A stretch of 21,035 nt of DNA from positions 1 to 21,035 of the forward strand of contig CAAGBQ010000025.1 of NCBI GenBank assembly GCA_900768105.1, in the 5' to 3' direction. Numbering within the stretch: the first letter of the stretch is position 1; each line of letters begins with the position of its first letter. The DNA comes from Oscillospiraceae bacterium (lineage in GTDB: Bacteria > Bacillota > Clostridia > Oscillospirales > Ruminococcaceae). Both the position numbers and the translations under genes were made by a program. Shown piece after piece: positions 1 to 8,013 of the stretch. Below the pieces are notes generated by a model. It was not told where the DNA came from. It ran no database searches and saw only the letters and a list, made by a program, of their open reading frames with translations.

Positions 1-25
1 CTTTTGCTGTGACATGATTCATAAT

Positions 26-62
26 GAAAGAAACCCCTGATGGGTTTCTTTCAAACTTTTTT
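26..62 (+). terminator. Terminator-like hairpin in repeat copy 1
   Basis: A perfect 11-bp stem (GAAAGAAACCC / GGGTTTCTTTC, loop CTGAT) is followed three bases later by T6. It looks like an intrinsic terminator for a plus-strand gene upstream of the window. An identical copy lies at 169-205. Confidence 0.55.
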
Positions 63-168
63 CCTTTCCGAGGACGGTAAGGCTTTTGCACAGCGTGAGA
101 ATCGTGGTAAGAAAACGGAAGCGGTTCTTATGCGGGAGAACCGCTTTTGCTGTGACATGATTCATAAT

Positions 169-205
169 GAAAGAAACCCCTGATGGGTTTCTTTCAAACT
201 TTTTT
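169..205 (+). terminator. Terminator-like hairpin in repeat copy 2
   Basis: Same 11-bp stem and T6 run as at 26-62, carried by the second copy of the 143-bp repeat. Confidence 0.5.
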
Positions 206-307
206 CCTTTCCGAGGGCGGCAAGGCTTTTGCACAGCGTAAGAATCGTGGTAAGAAAACGGAAGCGGTTCTTATGCGGGAGAAGCGCTTTTGCTGTGACA
301 TGATTCA

Positions 308-832
308 GGATTAAGGAAACGGCAAATGCCAAACATTGCGCATACTATTTTACAATTCGGCAAAAACGCCGCCGATTTTACAGTTTGTTTAAAAATTCAC
401 CATTTTCGCTTCACATTTCTTCGGTACTATATAGCTACACTTCATTTTCATATTTTCCTTCTCTTTTCCTATTTCTTTTTTAGAGAAAAATATCCGCTTG
501 CTGCCGCAAGCGGATATTTTTTTGCCGTAATTAAGATTTCGGTTATAAATTTGTTGATGCAGGGAAGGCAAAGCGGTAATTTTGAGGGAAGCAATCATTG
601 CGGAATGTGATGATTTGGTGATGAAAAATGGCAAAATTTTTATATTGTGTGCGGAATTAGTGAAAAAATTATCATAAGTATGAACGAATTGAAGCTTTTT
701 ATTGAAAAATATTCCTGTAACGAATAAAAAAATAATTTTTTAAAACGCAAAAAAGTGCTAAAATCAAAGGAATTTGTGTATATTTAACAAAAATTCAAAT
801 GCAACTTTGTACACTTTGACGAAAGGAAAATA
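308..832. other. Gene-free AT-rich interval
   Basis: No open frame here has a ribosome binding site or recognisable protein. A 94-codon frame at 326-610 runs straight through a terminator hairpin and reads as non-protein sequence. Apart from that hairpin (485-522), I see only AT-rich sequence leading to the promoter of the small gene at 913. Confidence 0.6.
485..522. terminator. Strong bidirectional intrinsic terminator
   Basis: The stem ATATCCGCTTG / CAAGCGGATAT has a six-base loop. It is flanked by an A5 run on the left and T7 on the right, so it can act on either strand. Confidence 0.8.
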
Positions 833-861
833 TTGAAATATATGGAGCATTGATATAAAAT
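833..861 (+). promoter_or_regulatory. Candidate sigma-A promoter for the small gene at 913
   Basis: TTGAAA (833-838), 17-bp spacer, TAAAAT (856-861). An alternative upstream pair, TTGACG-17-TATATG, is also possible. The leader is about 45 nt. Confidence 0.45.
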
Positions 862-912
862 ATACCTGTTGTTCGCGAGCAGTAATATTTTTGACGGAGG
901 GGTGGCCGAGAA

Positions 913-1158
913 ATGGCGGAAAAAGTTCTGACAGAATACAAAATCACCGAGTTTTGCGGCAAAGGTGAGAAAGTATTCGGTATCTTTGGTAAAGACATTC
1001 TTACCCAAGAAATCTTTGGAATCAAAAAGGTAAGCGCGGACTTTAATACGGTTGCGGCTTTGGTTGAAAAACTGAACCGTAACGAAGTTTCGCTTACACA
1101 TTTCTACGATGTTGTACGGGATGCCGTATACGAAGCTTCAGTGCTTGCAGTAGAATAA
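913..1158 (+). CDS. Small DUF6514-like conserved protein
   Basis: An 81-residue acidic soluble protein without signal peptide or membrane segment. The start ATG is preceded by GGAGGGG about ten bases upstream. The body pattern (Y-K-I-T near residue 8, a 'YGI'-like stretch EIFGIKKVSAD around 33-43, then LNRNEVSLTHFYDVVRDAV around 54-71) resembles the small clostridial family DUF6514. That assignment is from memory of the family pattern, not a search. Members are usually 75-100 residues and of unknown function. It is monocistronic, with a strong terminator at 1231-1268, and convergent with the rnf operon. The name is moderately sure; that it is a real gene is more certain. Confidence 0.75.
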   Translation: MAEKVLTEYKITEFCGKGEKVFGIFGKDILTQEIFGIKKVSADFNTVAALVEKLNRNEVSLTHFYDVVRDAVYEASVLAVE

Positions 1159-1204
1159 TGTACTATAAGGGGGCACATACCGCAAAATTGCGCGACCCGA
1201 ATAG

Positions 1205-1268
1205 CCTGCGGTATAGGCGCAGGTGAAAAAAACACTCTGTCCGTAAAAAACGGGCGGAGTGTTTTTTG
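1205..1268. terminator. Bidirectional terminator between the small gene and the rnf operon
   Basis: A small hairpin (CCTGCG / CGCAGG, about 1205-1223) precedes a strong one. The strong stem at 1231-1262 pairs AACACTC with GAGTGTT and continues through TGTCCGT/ACGGGCG with G-U pairs. A7 on the left and T6 on the right allow termination of both convergent units. Confidence 0.85.
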
Positions 1269-1319
1269 TTTAAAAAAGCCGATTTGTTTTCCATAAGGGG
1301 GCATGGCGCTTTATAATAT

Positions 1320-1808
1320 TTATATATGTTTTATTCTTTTAATAACAACGGAGGCGGCAATGCCGATAAGCACGCCGGTTACCGTGCCGGTTATTACAAG
1401 CACTGGCAGGTAATAGGCAATCTGCCTTGCGCCAAGAAGGATTATCGCCATAATAATTTGTCCTGCGTTGTGGGCAACTCCTCCGGCTATGCTTACGCCG
1501 ATTACGGAAAATTTGCCGCTTTTTTTGAGCATGAGCATGAGCGCCAGCGAAAGCGCCGCGCCCGCAAGGCTGTAAGCCATCATCATAACATTGCCGAAAA
1601 GCAGCGAAACAAGGAAAACGCGAATTGCCGAAACTATACATGCGGCGCCGAAGCCGACCCGATAGAGTAAAAAAATTATTACAATATTTGCAAGCCCCAT
1701 TTTGATGCCGGGTACCGCAAAATTAAGCGGAAAAAGGCTTTCGATATATGACATAATCATGGCAAGGGCAACGCAAAGCCCAAGCACCGCGACATTTTTT
1801 ACTTTCAC
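1320..1808 (-). CDS. Gx transporter family / heptaprenyl diphosphate synthase component I-like membrane protein
   Basis: A 162-residue, very hydrophobic protein with about five membrane helices. It matches the Gx transporter family (Pfam 'Hpre_diP_synt_I'), typically 160-175 residues: the N-terminal 'LGLCVALAMIMSYIESLFP' region, 'PGIKMGLANIVIIFLL' around 33-48, and the 'GGVAHNAGQI' motif around 109-118. The family name derives from an old association with heptaprenyl diphosphate synthase. The fold is ECF/BioY-like and the substrate is unknown. The ATG overlaps the NusG-II stop by four bases (ATGA), so the pair is translationally coupled. It is the last gene of the rnf operon, a placement common in Clostridia, suggesting a role in cofactor or quinone supply to the membrane electron-transfer machinery (inference). 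Confidence 0.85.
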   Translation of the reverse strand: MKVKNVAVLGLCVALAMIMSYIESLFPLNFAVPGIKMGLANIVIIFLLYRVGFGAACIVSAIRVFLVSLLFGNVMMMAYSLAGAALSLALMLMLKKSGKFSVIGVSIAGGVAHNAGQIIMAIILLGARQIAYYLPVLVITGTVTGVLIGIAASVVIKRIKHI

Positions 1809-2185
1809 GAAATTATGTCAACCTCCTGCTCCCCGCCGATTATTTCAATTACGGTTTTGTTTGGCAAACAGGTGATAGCTTCACCGGTTTTGCCGATGGC
1901 GTGCTGGTCCACGCAGATTTTGTCCGGGCAGGAAGCTTCGGTAACATCCGCTTTGCCGTCCTTTATCACAAGAATATTATAGCCGCCGTTTTCGCTTTCA
2001 AGGCGGATTTCGGTATCCGTATCGAGCGGATAGCGCGCCGTTTCCGTTCCGTTTACGATTACGGCGGCGTATTCGCCCGGCGCTTTGTTAAGGGCGGTGA
2101 AAAGCCAAACTCCGCCCGCGATGAGCAGCACCGCTGCGGCGAGCAGAATATCGTTCCGTGCTTTTTTGTCTTTGAAAATGCTCAT
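1805..2185 (-). CDS. NusG domain II-containing membrane-anchored protein
   Basis: A 126-residue protein with one N-terminal membrane helix (about 13-31) and an extracellular domain matching NusG domain II (Pfam PF07009). The diagnostic stretch is ASCPDKICV (84-92), followed by GEAITCLPNKTVIEI (101-115), with Cys86, Cys91 and Cys106 conserved. Length is normal. It occurs next to rnf and Gx-transporter genes in many Clostridia; its role is unknown. The cysteines suggest a redox or metal site outside the membrane (inference). The only start is the ATG at 2185. No canonical ribosome binding site sits 5-12 bases upstream; the nearest AAAGGA is about 27-30 bases away with a small GCGGC/GCCGC hairpin between. 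Confidence 0.85.
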   Translation of the reverse strand: MSIFKDKKARNDILLAAAVLLIAGGVWLFTALNKAPGEYAAVIVNGTETARYPLDTDTEIRLESENGGYNILVIKDGKADVTEASCPDKICVDQHAIGKTGEAITCLPNKTVIEIIGGEQEVDIIS

Positions 2186-2365
2186 AATTATACGATTGCG
2201 GCGAAAGCCGCGTTCCTTTCAATAAAAACAGTGCTTAAATTTTTCTTTCGCCGCAGTTTGGCAAAGCTGCGGTCAAAGAAAAAATTACGCTTTTTCTTTA
2301 AGAACGGCACGCCGTATATGGCGGCGTGCCGTTCTTCATCAGCCAATCAAGCCATTTCTATTAAA
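2186..2365 (-). other. Structured intercistronic region between rnfB and the NusG-II gene
   Basis: This 180-bp gap within the operon holds two large inverted repeats. One is a perfect 15-bp stem (AAGAACGGCACGCCG at 2300-2314 with 2322-2336). The other is an imperfect palindrome of about 50 bp (roughly 2236-2286: TTTTTCTTT and CCGCAG arms pairing with CTGCGG and AAAGAAAAA). On the minus strand the first stem is not followed directly by a T run, so it reads more like an mRNA-stabilising or attenuating structure than a simple terminator. Expression of the last two genes may be lower than that of rnfCDGEAB. Confidence 0.65.
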
Positions 2366-3166
2366 TCAGGCCTTTTTAAGCTCAAGGCAGCCAACGGGGC
2401 AGCCTGTTACGCAGGCTCCGCAGCCGGTGCATTTATCATAATCAACAACGGCAAGGTTGTCAACCACTTTAATAGCCTCGCTTGGGCAGGTCTTTTGGCA
2501 TTTCATGCAGCCGATGCAGCCGTTTTTACATTCCTTGCGGACAACGGCGCCCTTTTCGTGGTTGGAGCAGGTCATAACAGCTCTTTCCGCTGCGGGAATG
2601 ATAGAGATAAGGTGGTTGGGGCAGGCTTTTACGCACATACCGCAGGCAACGCACTTTCTTGGGTCAATATGGGCAATGCCGTTTTCCATGCAGACTGCGT
2701 CATATTGGCAGGCGCTTGCGCAGTCGCCGCAGCCGAGGCAGCCGGCGGTGCAGGCGCCTTTGCCGCCATAAAGCATTTTTGCGGCGGCGCAGGATTCAAG
2801 CCCGTAATAAATCTCTTTCTGTGCGTTGTTAAAGCAATCTCCGTGGCAGTGTACAAAAGCGACCATAGGCTCGCTTTCGGCAACCTCTACGCCCATAACG
2901 GCCGCAACGCTGTTGGCAACTGCGGCGCCGCCGGGGCGGCAGAGGTTTGCTGGAACGGAGGAATCCTCCGCAACGGCTTTTGCATATGCGTCACAGCCGG
3001 AATAGCCGCACGCACCGCAGTTAGCGCCGGGAAGATAGTCACGAACGGCGGACTCCTTTTCGTTTACCTTCACGCTCATAAAGGTGGAGGCGATGGAAAT
3101 GAGAAGGGAAGCGACAAGGCCTATTCCTGCAACAAGCAGAACGGCGCTGATAATAGCTTGCGTCAT
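2366..3166 (-). CDS. rnfB: Rnf complex electron-transfer subunit RnfB
   Basis: RnfB is the iron-sulfur subunit thought to take electrons from reduced ferredoxin into the Rnf complex. The 266-residue protein has an N-terminal membrane helix (about 4-29) and the four-cysteine domain typical of RnfB (Cys50, 53, 58, 76). Four CxxCxxCxxxC ferredoxin motifs follow, starting at Cys143, Cys172, Cys217 and Cys246. This allows about five 4Fe-4S clusters. Cys107 and Cys111 form an extra pair. A perfect AGGAGGT lies upstream of the ATG, within the 14-bp gap after rnfA. It is the last of the six core rnf genes. Confidence 0.96.
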   Translation of the reverse strand: MTQAIISAVLLVAGIGLVASLLISIASTFMSVKVNEKESAVRDYLPGANCGACGYSGCDAYAKAVAEDSSVPANLCRPGGAAVANSVAAVMGVEVAESEPMVAFVHCHGDCFNNAQKEIYYGLESCAAAKMLYGGKGACTAGCLGCGDCASACQYDAVCMENGIAHIDPRKCVACGMCVKACPNHLISIIPAAERAVMTCSNHEKGAVVRKECKNGCIGCMKCQKTCPSEAIKVVDNLAVVDYDKCTGCGACVTGCPVGCLELKKA

Positions 3167-3180
3167 TTTACACTACCTCC

Positions 3181-3774
3181 TTATGCAAACAGCTTTTCAA
3201 TAACGCCGCCGAAGCCGTAGAAGGCAACGGAAACGATAGAAGCGGAAATCAGAGTTACGGGAATTCCGGAAAAGCTCTTGGGTGGAATGGCTTCTTCAAC
3301 CTTGCTTCTTACTCCGGCGAAAAGCACCATTGCAAGAAGGAAGCCGAGGCCGCAGCCAAGGGAGCTTACCATGGATTCAAGGAAGTTGTACTGGTCCTTG
3401 ATATTGTTTATGGTAACGCCGAGAACCGCGCAGTTTGTGGTGATAAGCGGAAGATATACGCCCAAGGACTTATAAAGAGAGGGAACATATTTCTTCAGTA
3501 CGATTTCAACAAACTGAACAAGCGCCGCAATAACAAGGATGAATACGATAGTCTGAAGATAGCCAAGGCCGTTGGGGTCAAGAATATAGGTTTGGATGGG
3601 CCATGTTGCCGCGGTGGAAACAAGCATTACAAAAATTACCGCAAGACCCATACCGGTCGCCTGGTCAACCTTTTTGGAAACGCCGAGGAAGGGGCAGATT
3701 CCAAGGAACTTGTTAAGAACATAGTTGTTGACCAGAACGGAGGACAAAAGGATTACAAGCAGGGTTTTAACCAT
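3181..3774 (-). CDS. rnfA: Rnf complex membrane subunit RnfA
   Basis: A 197-residue integral membrane protein with six predicted helices, of normal RnfA length. RnfA and RnfE are homologous inverted-topology subunits forming the ion-translocating core. Each supplies cysteines to an intramembrane iron-sulfur cluster (family knowledge). Here these are Cys27 in NKFLGICPFLG (21-31) and Cys115 in ITTNCAVLG (111-119). The start overlaps the end of rnfE by eight bases, and AAAGGAGG lies just upstream inside rnfE, so the two genes are tightly coupled. Confidence 0.96.
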   Translation of the reverse strand: MVKTLLVILLSSVLVNNYVLNKFLGICPFLGVSKKVDQATGMGLAVIFVMLVSTAATWPIQTYILDPNGLGYLQTIVFILVIAALVQFVEIVLKKYVPSLYKSLGVYLPLITTNCAVLGVTINNIKDQYNFLESMVSSLGCGLGFLLAMVLFAGVRSKVEEAIPPKSFSGIPVTLISASIVSVAFYGFGGVIEKLFA

Positions 3775-4459
3775 TGTTTTCTTCCTCCTTTACTTCTTCA
3801 CAGGAAGCTTTTCCGCAGGCGGCGGCGTTGGGGCAGCCTTCGCAGGAAAAGCTCTTTCTTACAGGGGCTTTGCCGCTGGTAAGCTTGTTCATCAGGGCAA
3901 TCATAATGCCGAAGGTGAAAAAGCCGCCGGGCGCCGCAGTAAGAATCGGAATGGTGTAATTTTTAAGGAAAGCAATCTCGTGTCCTGCCCAGGAACCTGC
4001 GCCGAGAACCTCGCGGAAGGTTGCCATAAGGATAAGGGCAAGGGTAAAGCCAAGTCCCATTCCAAGTCCGTCAAGGGCGGAATCAAAAACATTGTTTTTG
4101 CGGGCAAACATTTCTGCACGGCCAAGGATAATGCAGTTTACAACGATAAGGGCAAGATAAATGCCGAGCATATCATAAAGTTCGGGAAGATATGCTTCCA
4201 TAAGCATCTGAACAATGGTTACGAAGCCTGCAATAACAACTATATAGCAGGGAATACGAACCTTGTCGGGGATTGCTTTGCGCAGCGCGGAAATTACCAT
4301 ATTGGAGCAGAAAAGAACCGCGGTTGCGGCAATGCCCATGGCAAAGGCGGAAACTACGCTGCCGGTGGTGGCAAGGGTGGGGCAGGTGCCAAGAAGAAGT
4401 ACAAGCACCGGGTTTTCTTTGATTATGCCGTTAAGCAGAATTGAAGCTTTGTTCTTCAT
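3767..4459 (-). CDS. rnfE: Rnf complex membrane subunit RnfE with cysteine-rich tail
   Basis: A 230-residue membrane protein homologous to RnfA, with six helices and the conserved cluster cysteines Cys26 (LLGTCPTLA) and Cys109 (VVNCIILGRAE). The core ends near residue 195. A hydrophilic tail of about 30 residues follows, containing Cys206, Cys209, Cys215 and Cys220 and ending in an acidic run. Many RnfE proteins end near the last helix, so the tail is an addition that could bind a metal or cluster (inference). AAAGGAGG lies about 12 bases before the ATG. The rnfG stop is four bases upstream. Confidence 0.95.
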   Translation of the reverse strand: MKNKASILLNGIIKENPVLVLLLGTCPTLATTGSVVSAFAMGIAATAVLFCSNMVISALRKAIPDKVRIPCYIVVIAGFVTIVQMLMEAYLPELYDMLGIYLALIVVNCIILGRAEMFARKNNVFDSALDGLGMGLGFTLALILMATFREVLGAGSWAGHEIAFLKNYTIPILTAAPGGFFTFGIMIALMNKLTSGKAPVRKSFSCEGCPNAAACGKASCEEVKEEENNG

Positions 4460-4463
4460 AAAA

Positions 4464-5729
4464 TCATGCCGCCTCCTTTATATTGTTGAATACTTCAAAT
4501 GCGGCGCGATGAGAAGCTGCAACGGCGTTGGAGGTGATTGTTGCGCCGGCAACCATGGTCATATCGTCGGAATAAGTAGCTTCGGTAAGACCGGCGAACT
4601 GTGCTCTGTATGCCGATTCGTCGGTAAGCTGATGAGCAGAATAATATTCGCCGTGAACAATAAGCTCGGAAAGGGTCTTAAAGAGTACGATTTCTCCGTT
4701 GGAGTTGATTACATGAAGCATCTTCATGGTTTCGTCACCATAACCGATGGGATGAGTAAGAATTACATACTGAACATCTTCGCCTACGGTTGCTTTAAAG
4801 GCTGCAACGGCAACGCCGAAGGAACCGGTTGCTTCAACGGGAGTAAGCTCAACCTCAACGCCGTCTTCGAATGCGCGGAGAGCGGTTGCGGTATCTGCTT
4901 CAAGATTTTCGGTTGCAATAGGAGTAAACGCGCCCTGAACAGCCGCAACAGCGTCTGCGGAAGCTTCGGTAACATCGTTGCCATCAAGGTCGAAGCATTT
5001 TACCTCTCCGAAGGCGTTCATTCCGCAGACAAGAGTGCCGTTTGCACCGGAAACAACCGCGATATAGCCGCTGTCGTTCTTTGCCTTGTATGCGGCGGTG
5101 ATGGAAGCATCGGAGGTTTCAACCTCTTCAACAACACAGGCGCCGGTGCCGTTTACACTGCCGGGCAGCGCAATAGGCATAACCTCGCCGATAAGCTGTT
5201 CTTCGCTCTTTTCGCCCGCGGCAAGAAGGCCGGAGTTGATAAGAGTATTAAAAGCGTCGGTGATGGCTTCTTTAAATGCTTTGGAGGAATAGGTGACGCC
5301 CGCAACGGTGTCAACGCCGCCCAAAGCGGAATCCTGGCCGATATAGGTTGCGGGATAATCCGCGCCGAAGTCCTTGGATTCCTGATAATTGGTAAGCAAA
5401 ATTCCGGAGATGGTGCTGTCTGCGCCAAAGCCTACGGTAATTGCCATGGGGCTTGCACTGTAAGAGGAGGTGGCCTCAAGCAGCATTACATATCCAAGTC
5501 CGGAGGTTTCTTTATAGAGGCTCTTTATGGTTTCGGGTGCGTCCGCGGGAAGCTCGACCTCTTCAAAGCCGGTTGCGCCGGGAATAACCTCGGCAAGAGA
5601 GCCGGTTGCGGCAGAAGCTTTGTTTGCTTCAATAATAGGAGCGGTATAGAAATTGGTAACAGCAAGAAGAGCCGCAACAACAAGGCAGATTGCAGTAAGA
5701 ACAACTACGCTTTTAATGTTCTCTTTCAT
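4464..5729 (-). CDS. rnfG: Rnf complex FMN-binding subunit RnfG, extended two-domain form
   Basis: RnfG carries a covalent FMN on the outer face of the membrane and passes electrons within Rnf. This one has an N-terminal membrane helix (about 8-27) and 421 residues, roughly twice the usual 180-220. Two flavinylation-type motifs are visible. The C-terminal one, VAGATITS (393-400), fits the ApbE target consensus. The first, VAGVTYSS (142-149), has Val for Ala and Ser for Thr. Each is followed by the helical 'A-F' segment typical of FMN_bind domains. The middle (about 215-320) may be a further degenerate half-domain. The ATG overlaps the rnfD stop (ATGA), with GGGAGGT about 11 bases upstream. 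The ApbE gene at 9716 is the likely maturation enzyme. Confidence 0.93.
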   Translation of the reverse strand: MKENIKSVVVLTAICLVVAALLAVTNFYTAPIIEANKASAATGSLAEVIPGATGFEEVELPADAPETIKSLYKETSGLGYVMLLEATSSYSASPMAITVGFGADSTISGILLTNYQESKDFGADYPATYIGQDSALGGVDTVAGVTYSSKAFKEAITDAFNTLINSGLLAAGEKSEEQLIGEVMPIALPGSVNGTGACVVEEVETSDASITAAYKAKNDSGYIAVVSGANGTLVCGMNAFGEVKCFDLDGNDVTEASADAVAAVQGAFTPIATENLEADTATALRAFEDGVEVELTPVEATGSFGVAVAAFKATVGEDVQYVILTHPIGYGDETMKMLHVINSNGEIVLFKTLSELIVHGEYYSAHQLTDESAYRAQFAGLTEATYSDDMTMVAGATITSNAVAASHRAAFEVFNNIKEAA

Positions 5730-6670
5730 GCCTTAACACCTCCCAACGGTTTAAGCATCGTCCATTTCTCTATATAAGGATTAAGTATATTCATAAAGAG
5801 AATGGAGAAGGAAACGCCTTCCGGATAGCTTCCGTAGAAGCGAATGAGAAGGGTGATAATGCCGCAGCCAAGACCGAAGATTACTTTACCCCAAGGGGTG
5901 CAGGGGCTGGTGACATAGTCGGTCGCCATAAAGATAGCGCCGATGAAAAGGCCGCCGGAAAGGGTGTAATAAAGAGCGGTGGTAACATCGCCGGTGATTG
6001 CAAGGGAGCCGAGGAAAACGGTTCCGATGAAAACAACGGGAGTGTGCCAGGTGATTATTCCGCGGACAAGCAGATAAATAAATCCAAGGAGCAGAGCCGC
6101 CGCAGAGCTTTCGCCAAGGGCACCGCCGCGCACGCCGAGGAACATATCAAGCAGAGAAGCATCAACCGCTTCAACTCCACCCATGGGAAGTGCGGAAAGA
6201 GGAGTTGCGGTAGCAACGGTATCCACTTTCTGAACGGGGAACACAACATCGGTCATGGTTCCGGTGAATGCAATAAGCATTACAACACGGGCGGTGATTG
6301 CAGGGTTCGCAAAGTTATAGCCGATTCCGCCAAAGAGGCATTTTACCACAACAATGGCGACAAAAGAGCCGATAACCGCTTGCCAAAGCGGAATACTGGA
6401 CGGAATATTAAGAGCAAGCAGAATACCGGTAACAACGGCGGAAAGGTCGCCGATGGAGGTAGGACGCTTGCAGATAAGGGTGAAGAGATACTCGAAAATT
6501 ACGCAGGAAGCAACGCAAACGCCGATTACCATTGCCGCGCGCATTCCAAAAAGAATAACGGAAGCAACAACCGCGGGCAAAAGGGCGATTATTACATCAA
6601 GCATAACACCGGTGGTGTTTTTCTTTCCATAAACATGAGGGTTGACGGAAACAATAAAATTATTTTCCAT
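5726..6670 (-). CDS. rnfD: Rnf complex membrane flavoprotein RnfD
   Basis: A 314-residue membrane protein of normal RnfD length with about nine to ten helices. RnfD, like NqrB, holds a covalently attached FMN and forms part of the ion-pumping path. The region DTVATATPLS (150-159) corresponds to the flavinylation site, here with TAT rather than the more common SGAT. Other hallmarks are KRPTSIGDLSAVVTG (68-82), GGIGYNFANPA (114-124) and the DYVTSPCTPWG segment (251-261). Its start overlaps the rnfC stop by one base (TAATG), showing direct coupling. Confidence 0.95.
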   Translation of the reverse strand: MENNFIVSVNPHVYGKKNTTGVMLDVIIALLPAVVASVILFGMRAAMVIGVCVASCVIFEYLFTLICKRPTSIGDLSAVVTGILLALNIPSSIPLWQAVIGSFVAIVVVKCLFGGIGYNFANPAITARVVMLIAFTGTMTDVVFPVQKVDTVATATPLSALPMGGVEAVDASLLDMFLGVRGGALGESSAAALLLGFIYLLVRGIITWHTPVVFIGTVFLGSLAITGDVTTALYYTLSGGLFIGAIFMATDYVTSPCTPWGKVIFGLGCGIITLLIRFYGSYPEGVSFSILFMNILNPYIEKWTMLKPLGGVKA

Positions 6671-8013
6671 TATTTATTTGCCTCCTCCTCTTTTTTCTTT
6701 TCCTCCGCAAGCTTTGCCTGATAGGCACGAAGCTCCTGCTTCGCAAGCTTGTGGCGGTGAACGATAAGTCTTCTTGCGGGGCATACAAATACGCACGCGC
6801 CGCATTCCATACAAAGATTTACTTTAAGAGCAGCCAAAGCGGCGCCGTCCTTGCGTTCAAGGGCAGAAGCGATTGCCGGCGGGTTAAGGCGCATGGGGCA
6901 ATGGTTAATGCAGTTGCCGCAATGGATGCAGGGGGTTTCCTTCGGGTCCTCGGCATCCTTTGCATTAAAAGCAAGGATTGCGTTGGTGCTTTTTACAATA
7001 GGCTGGTCAAGGTCCGGAACGGCAATGCCCATCATGGGGCCGCCGTATATGACCTTTTTCGGCTCTTCTTTAAAGCCGCCGCAGAAATCAAAAACATCCT
7101 TCATGGCGGTTCCGATAGGAACAATTACATTTTTCGGATCGGCAACGGCAGAACCGTCAACGGTGCAGCACTTTTCGATAAGCGGCATACCGGTACGGCA
7201 ATATTCCGCAATGCAGGCAAGGGTGGTAACATTCATAACAATGGAACCTACATCAAGCGGAAGCTTGCCTTCCGGAACAACCTTTCCGGTGGTGTTGAAA
7301 ATAAGCACCTTTTCGCCGCCCTGGGGGTAAGATGCCGGCAGAGCCTTTACCTCAATGGCAGAATCCTTTGCGGAAAGCTCTTTCATTTTGGCGATTGCCT
7401 CCGGCTTGTTGTCCTCAATGCCGATAATGACCTTCTTTACGCCGAGATATTTTTCAAGAAGCTGGATTCCTTCAAAAATATCGTCCGCGCGGTCGATCAT
7501 GGTGCGGGTGTCGCTGGTTATGTAGGGTTCGCACTCCGCTCCGTTAAGGATGACTTCGGAAACTTTGGAAAGATCCTTTACGGAAAGCTTTACAAAGGTG
7601 GGAAAGCCTGCTCCGCCAAGGCCGACAATGCCGCTTGCACGAACGGCGGCTACGAATTCATCGTAGTTGGTTACGGTAGGAGGAGTAATTCCCTCATAGG
7701 GGCGCATTTCACCGTCGGATTCGATGGTGATTGCGGCGACGGGGTTTCCGTTTCCGCCGGGAATAAAATCAACCTTTTTGACGGTTCCCGAAACGGAAGC
7801 GTGAACAGGGGAGGAAATAAATCCGCCCGCTTCGGCGATGAGCTGGCCAACGCCGACAGTGTCCCCAACCTTTACAACGGGCTTTGCGGGAGCGCCGATG
7901 TGCATGTTCATGGGAAGCACTACTGTTTTCGGTACAGGCATACGAACGGCTGCAAGCTTATCGGTATGCTTGTGGTGCGGAACATGTACTCCGCGGATGC
8001 CGAAAATAGACAT
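6670..8013 (-). CDS. rnfC: Rnf complex NADH/FMN and iron-sulfur subunit RnfC
   Basis: RnfC is the peripheral subunit where NAD+ is reduced (or NADH oxidised). The 447-residue protein begins with the N-terminal RnfC barrel-type domain. It then has the nucleotide/flavin-binding signature GLGGAGFPTFVK (131-142) and an NGAECEPY segment (157-164). Two 4Fe-4S motifs follow: Cys362, 365, 368, 372 and Cys401, 404, 407, 411. The C-terminus is a short lysine/glutamate-rich coil. It is the first gene of the operon. The start is preceded by AAAGAGG, with a clear promoter about 80 bases upstream. Confidence 0.96.
   Translation of the reverse strand: MSIFGIRGVHVPHHKHTDKLAAVRMPVPKTVVLPMNMHIGAPAKPVVKVGDTVGVGQLIAEAGGFISSPVHASVSGTVKKVDFIPGGNGNPVAAITIESDGEMRPYEGITPPTVTNYDEFVAAVRASGIVGLGGAGFPTFVKLSVKDLSKVSEVILNGAECEPYITSDTRTMIDRADDIFEGIQLLEKYLGVKKVIIGIEDNKPEAIAKMKELSAKDSAIEVKALPASYPQGGEKVLIFNTTGKVVPEGKLPLDVGSIVMNVTTLACIAEYCRTGMPLIEKCCTVDGSAVADPKNVIVPIGTAMKDVFDFCGGFKEEPKKVIYGGPMMGIAVPDLDQPIVKSTNAILAFNAKDAEDPKETPCIHCGNCINHCPMRLNPPAIASALERKDGAALAALKVNLCMECGACVFVCPARRLIVHRHKLAKQELRAYQAKLAEEKKKEEEANK

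Larger units (their letters stand above)
1..307. repeat. 143-bp tandem repeat, 2 full copies plus a partial third
   Basis: Copies begin at 1, 144 and 287 and share the start CTTTTGCTGTGACATGATTC. The third copy diverges after about 21 bases. Copies one and two differ at only about four positions. Each unit holds two inverted repeats: an 11-bp stem (26-52 and 169-195) followed by a T6 run, and an 8-bp stem GCGGTTCT/AGAACCGC (121-144) followed by TTTT. The array starts at the window edge, so more copies may lie upstream. No coding potential is credible here. Confidence 0.9.

Noticed and set aside
1..307. CRISPR array
   Set aside because: Units are 143 bp with no short repeat/variable spacer pattern, and no cas genes are nearby.
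326..610. 94-codon plus-strand frame in the left intergenic region
   Set aside because: It passes through the strong terminator at 485-522, has no ribosome binding site, and its composition is not protein-like.
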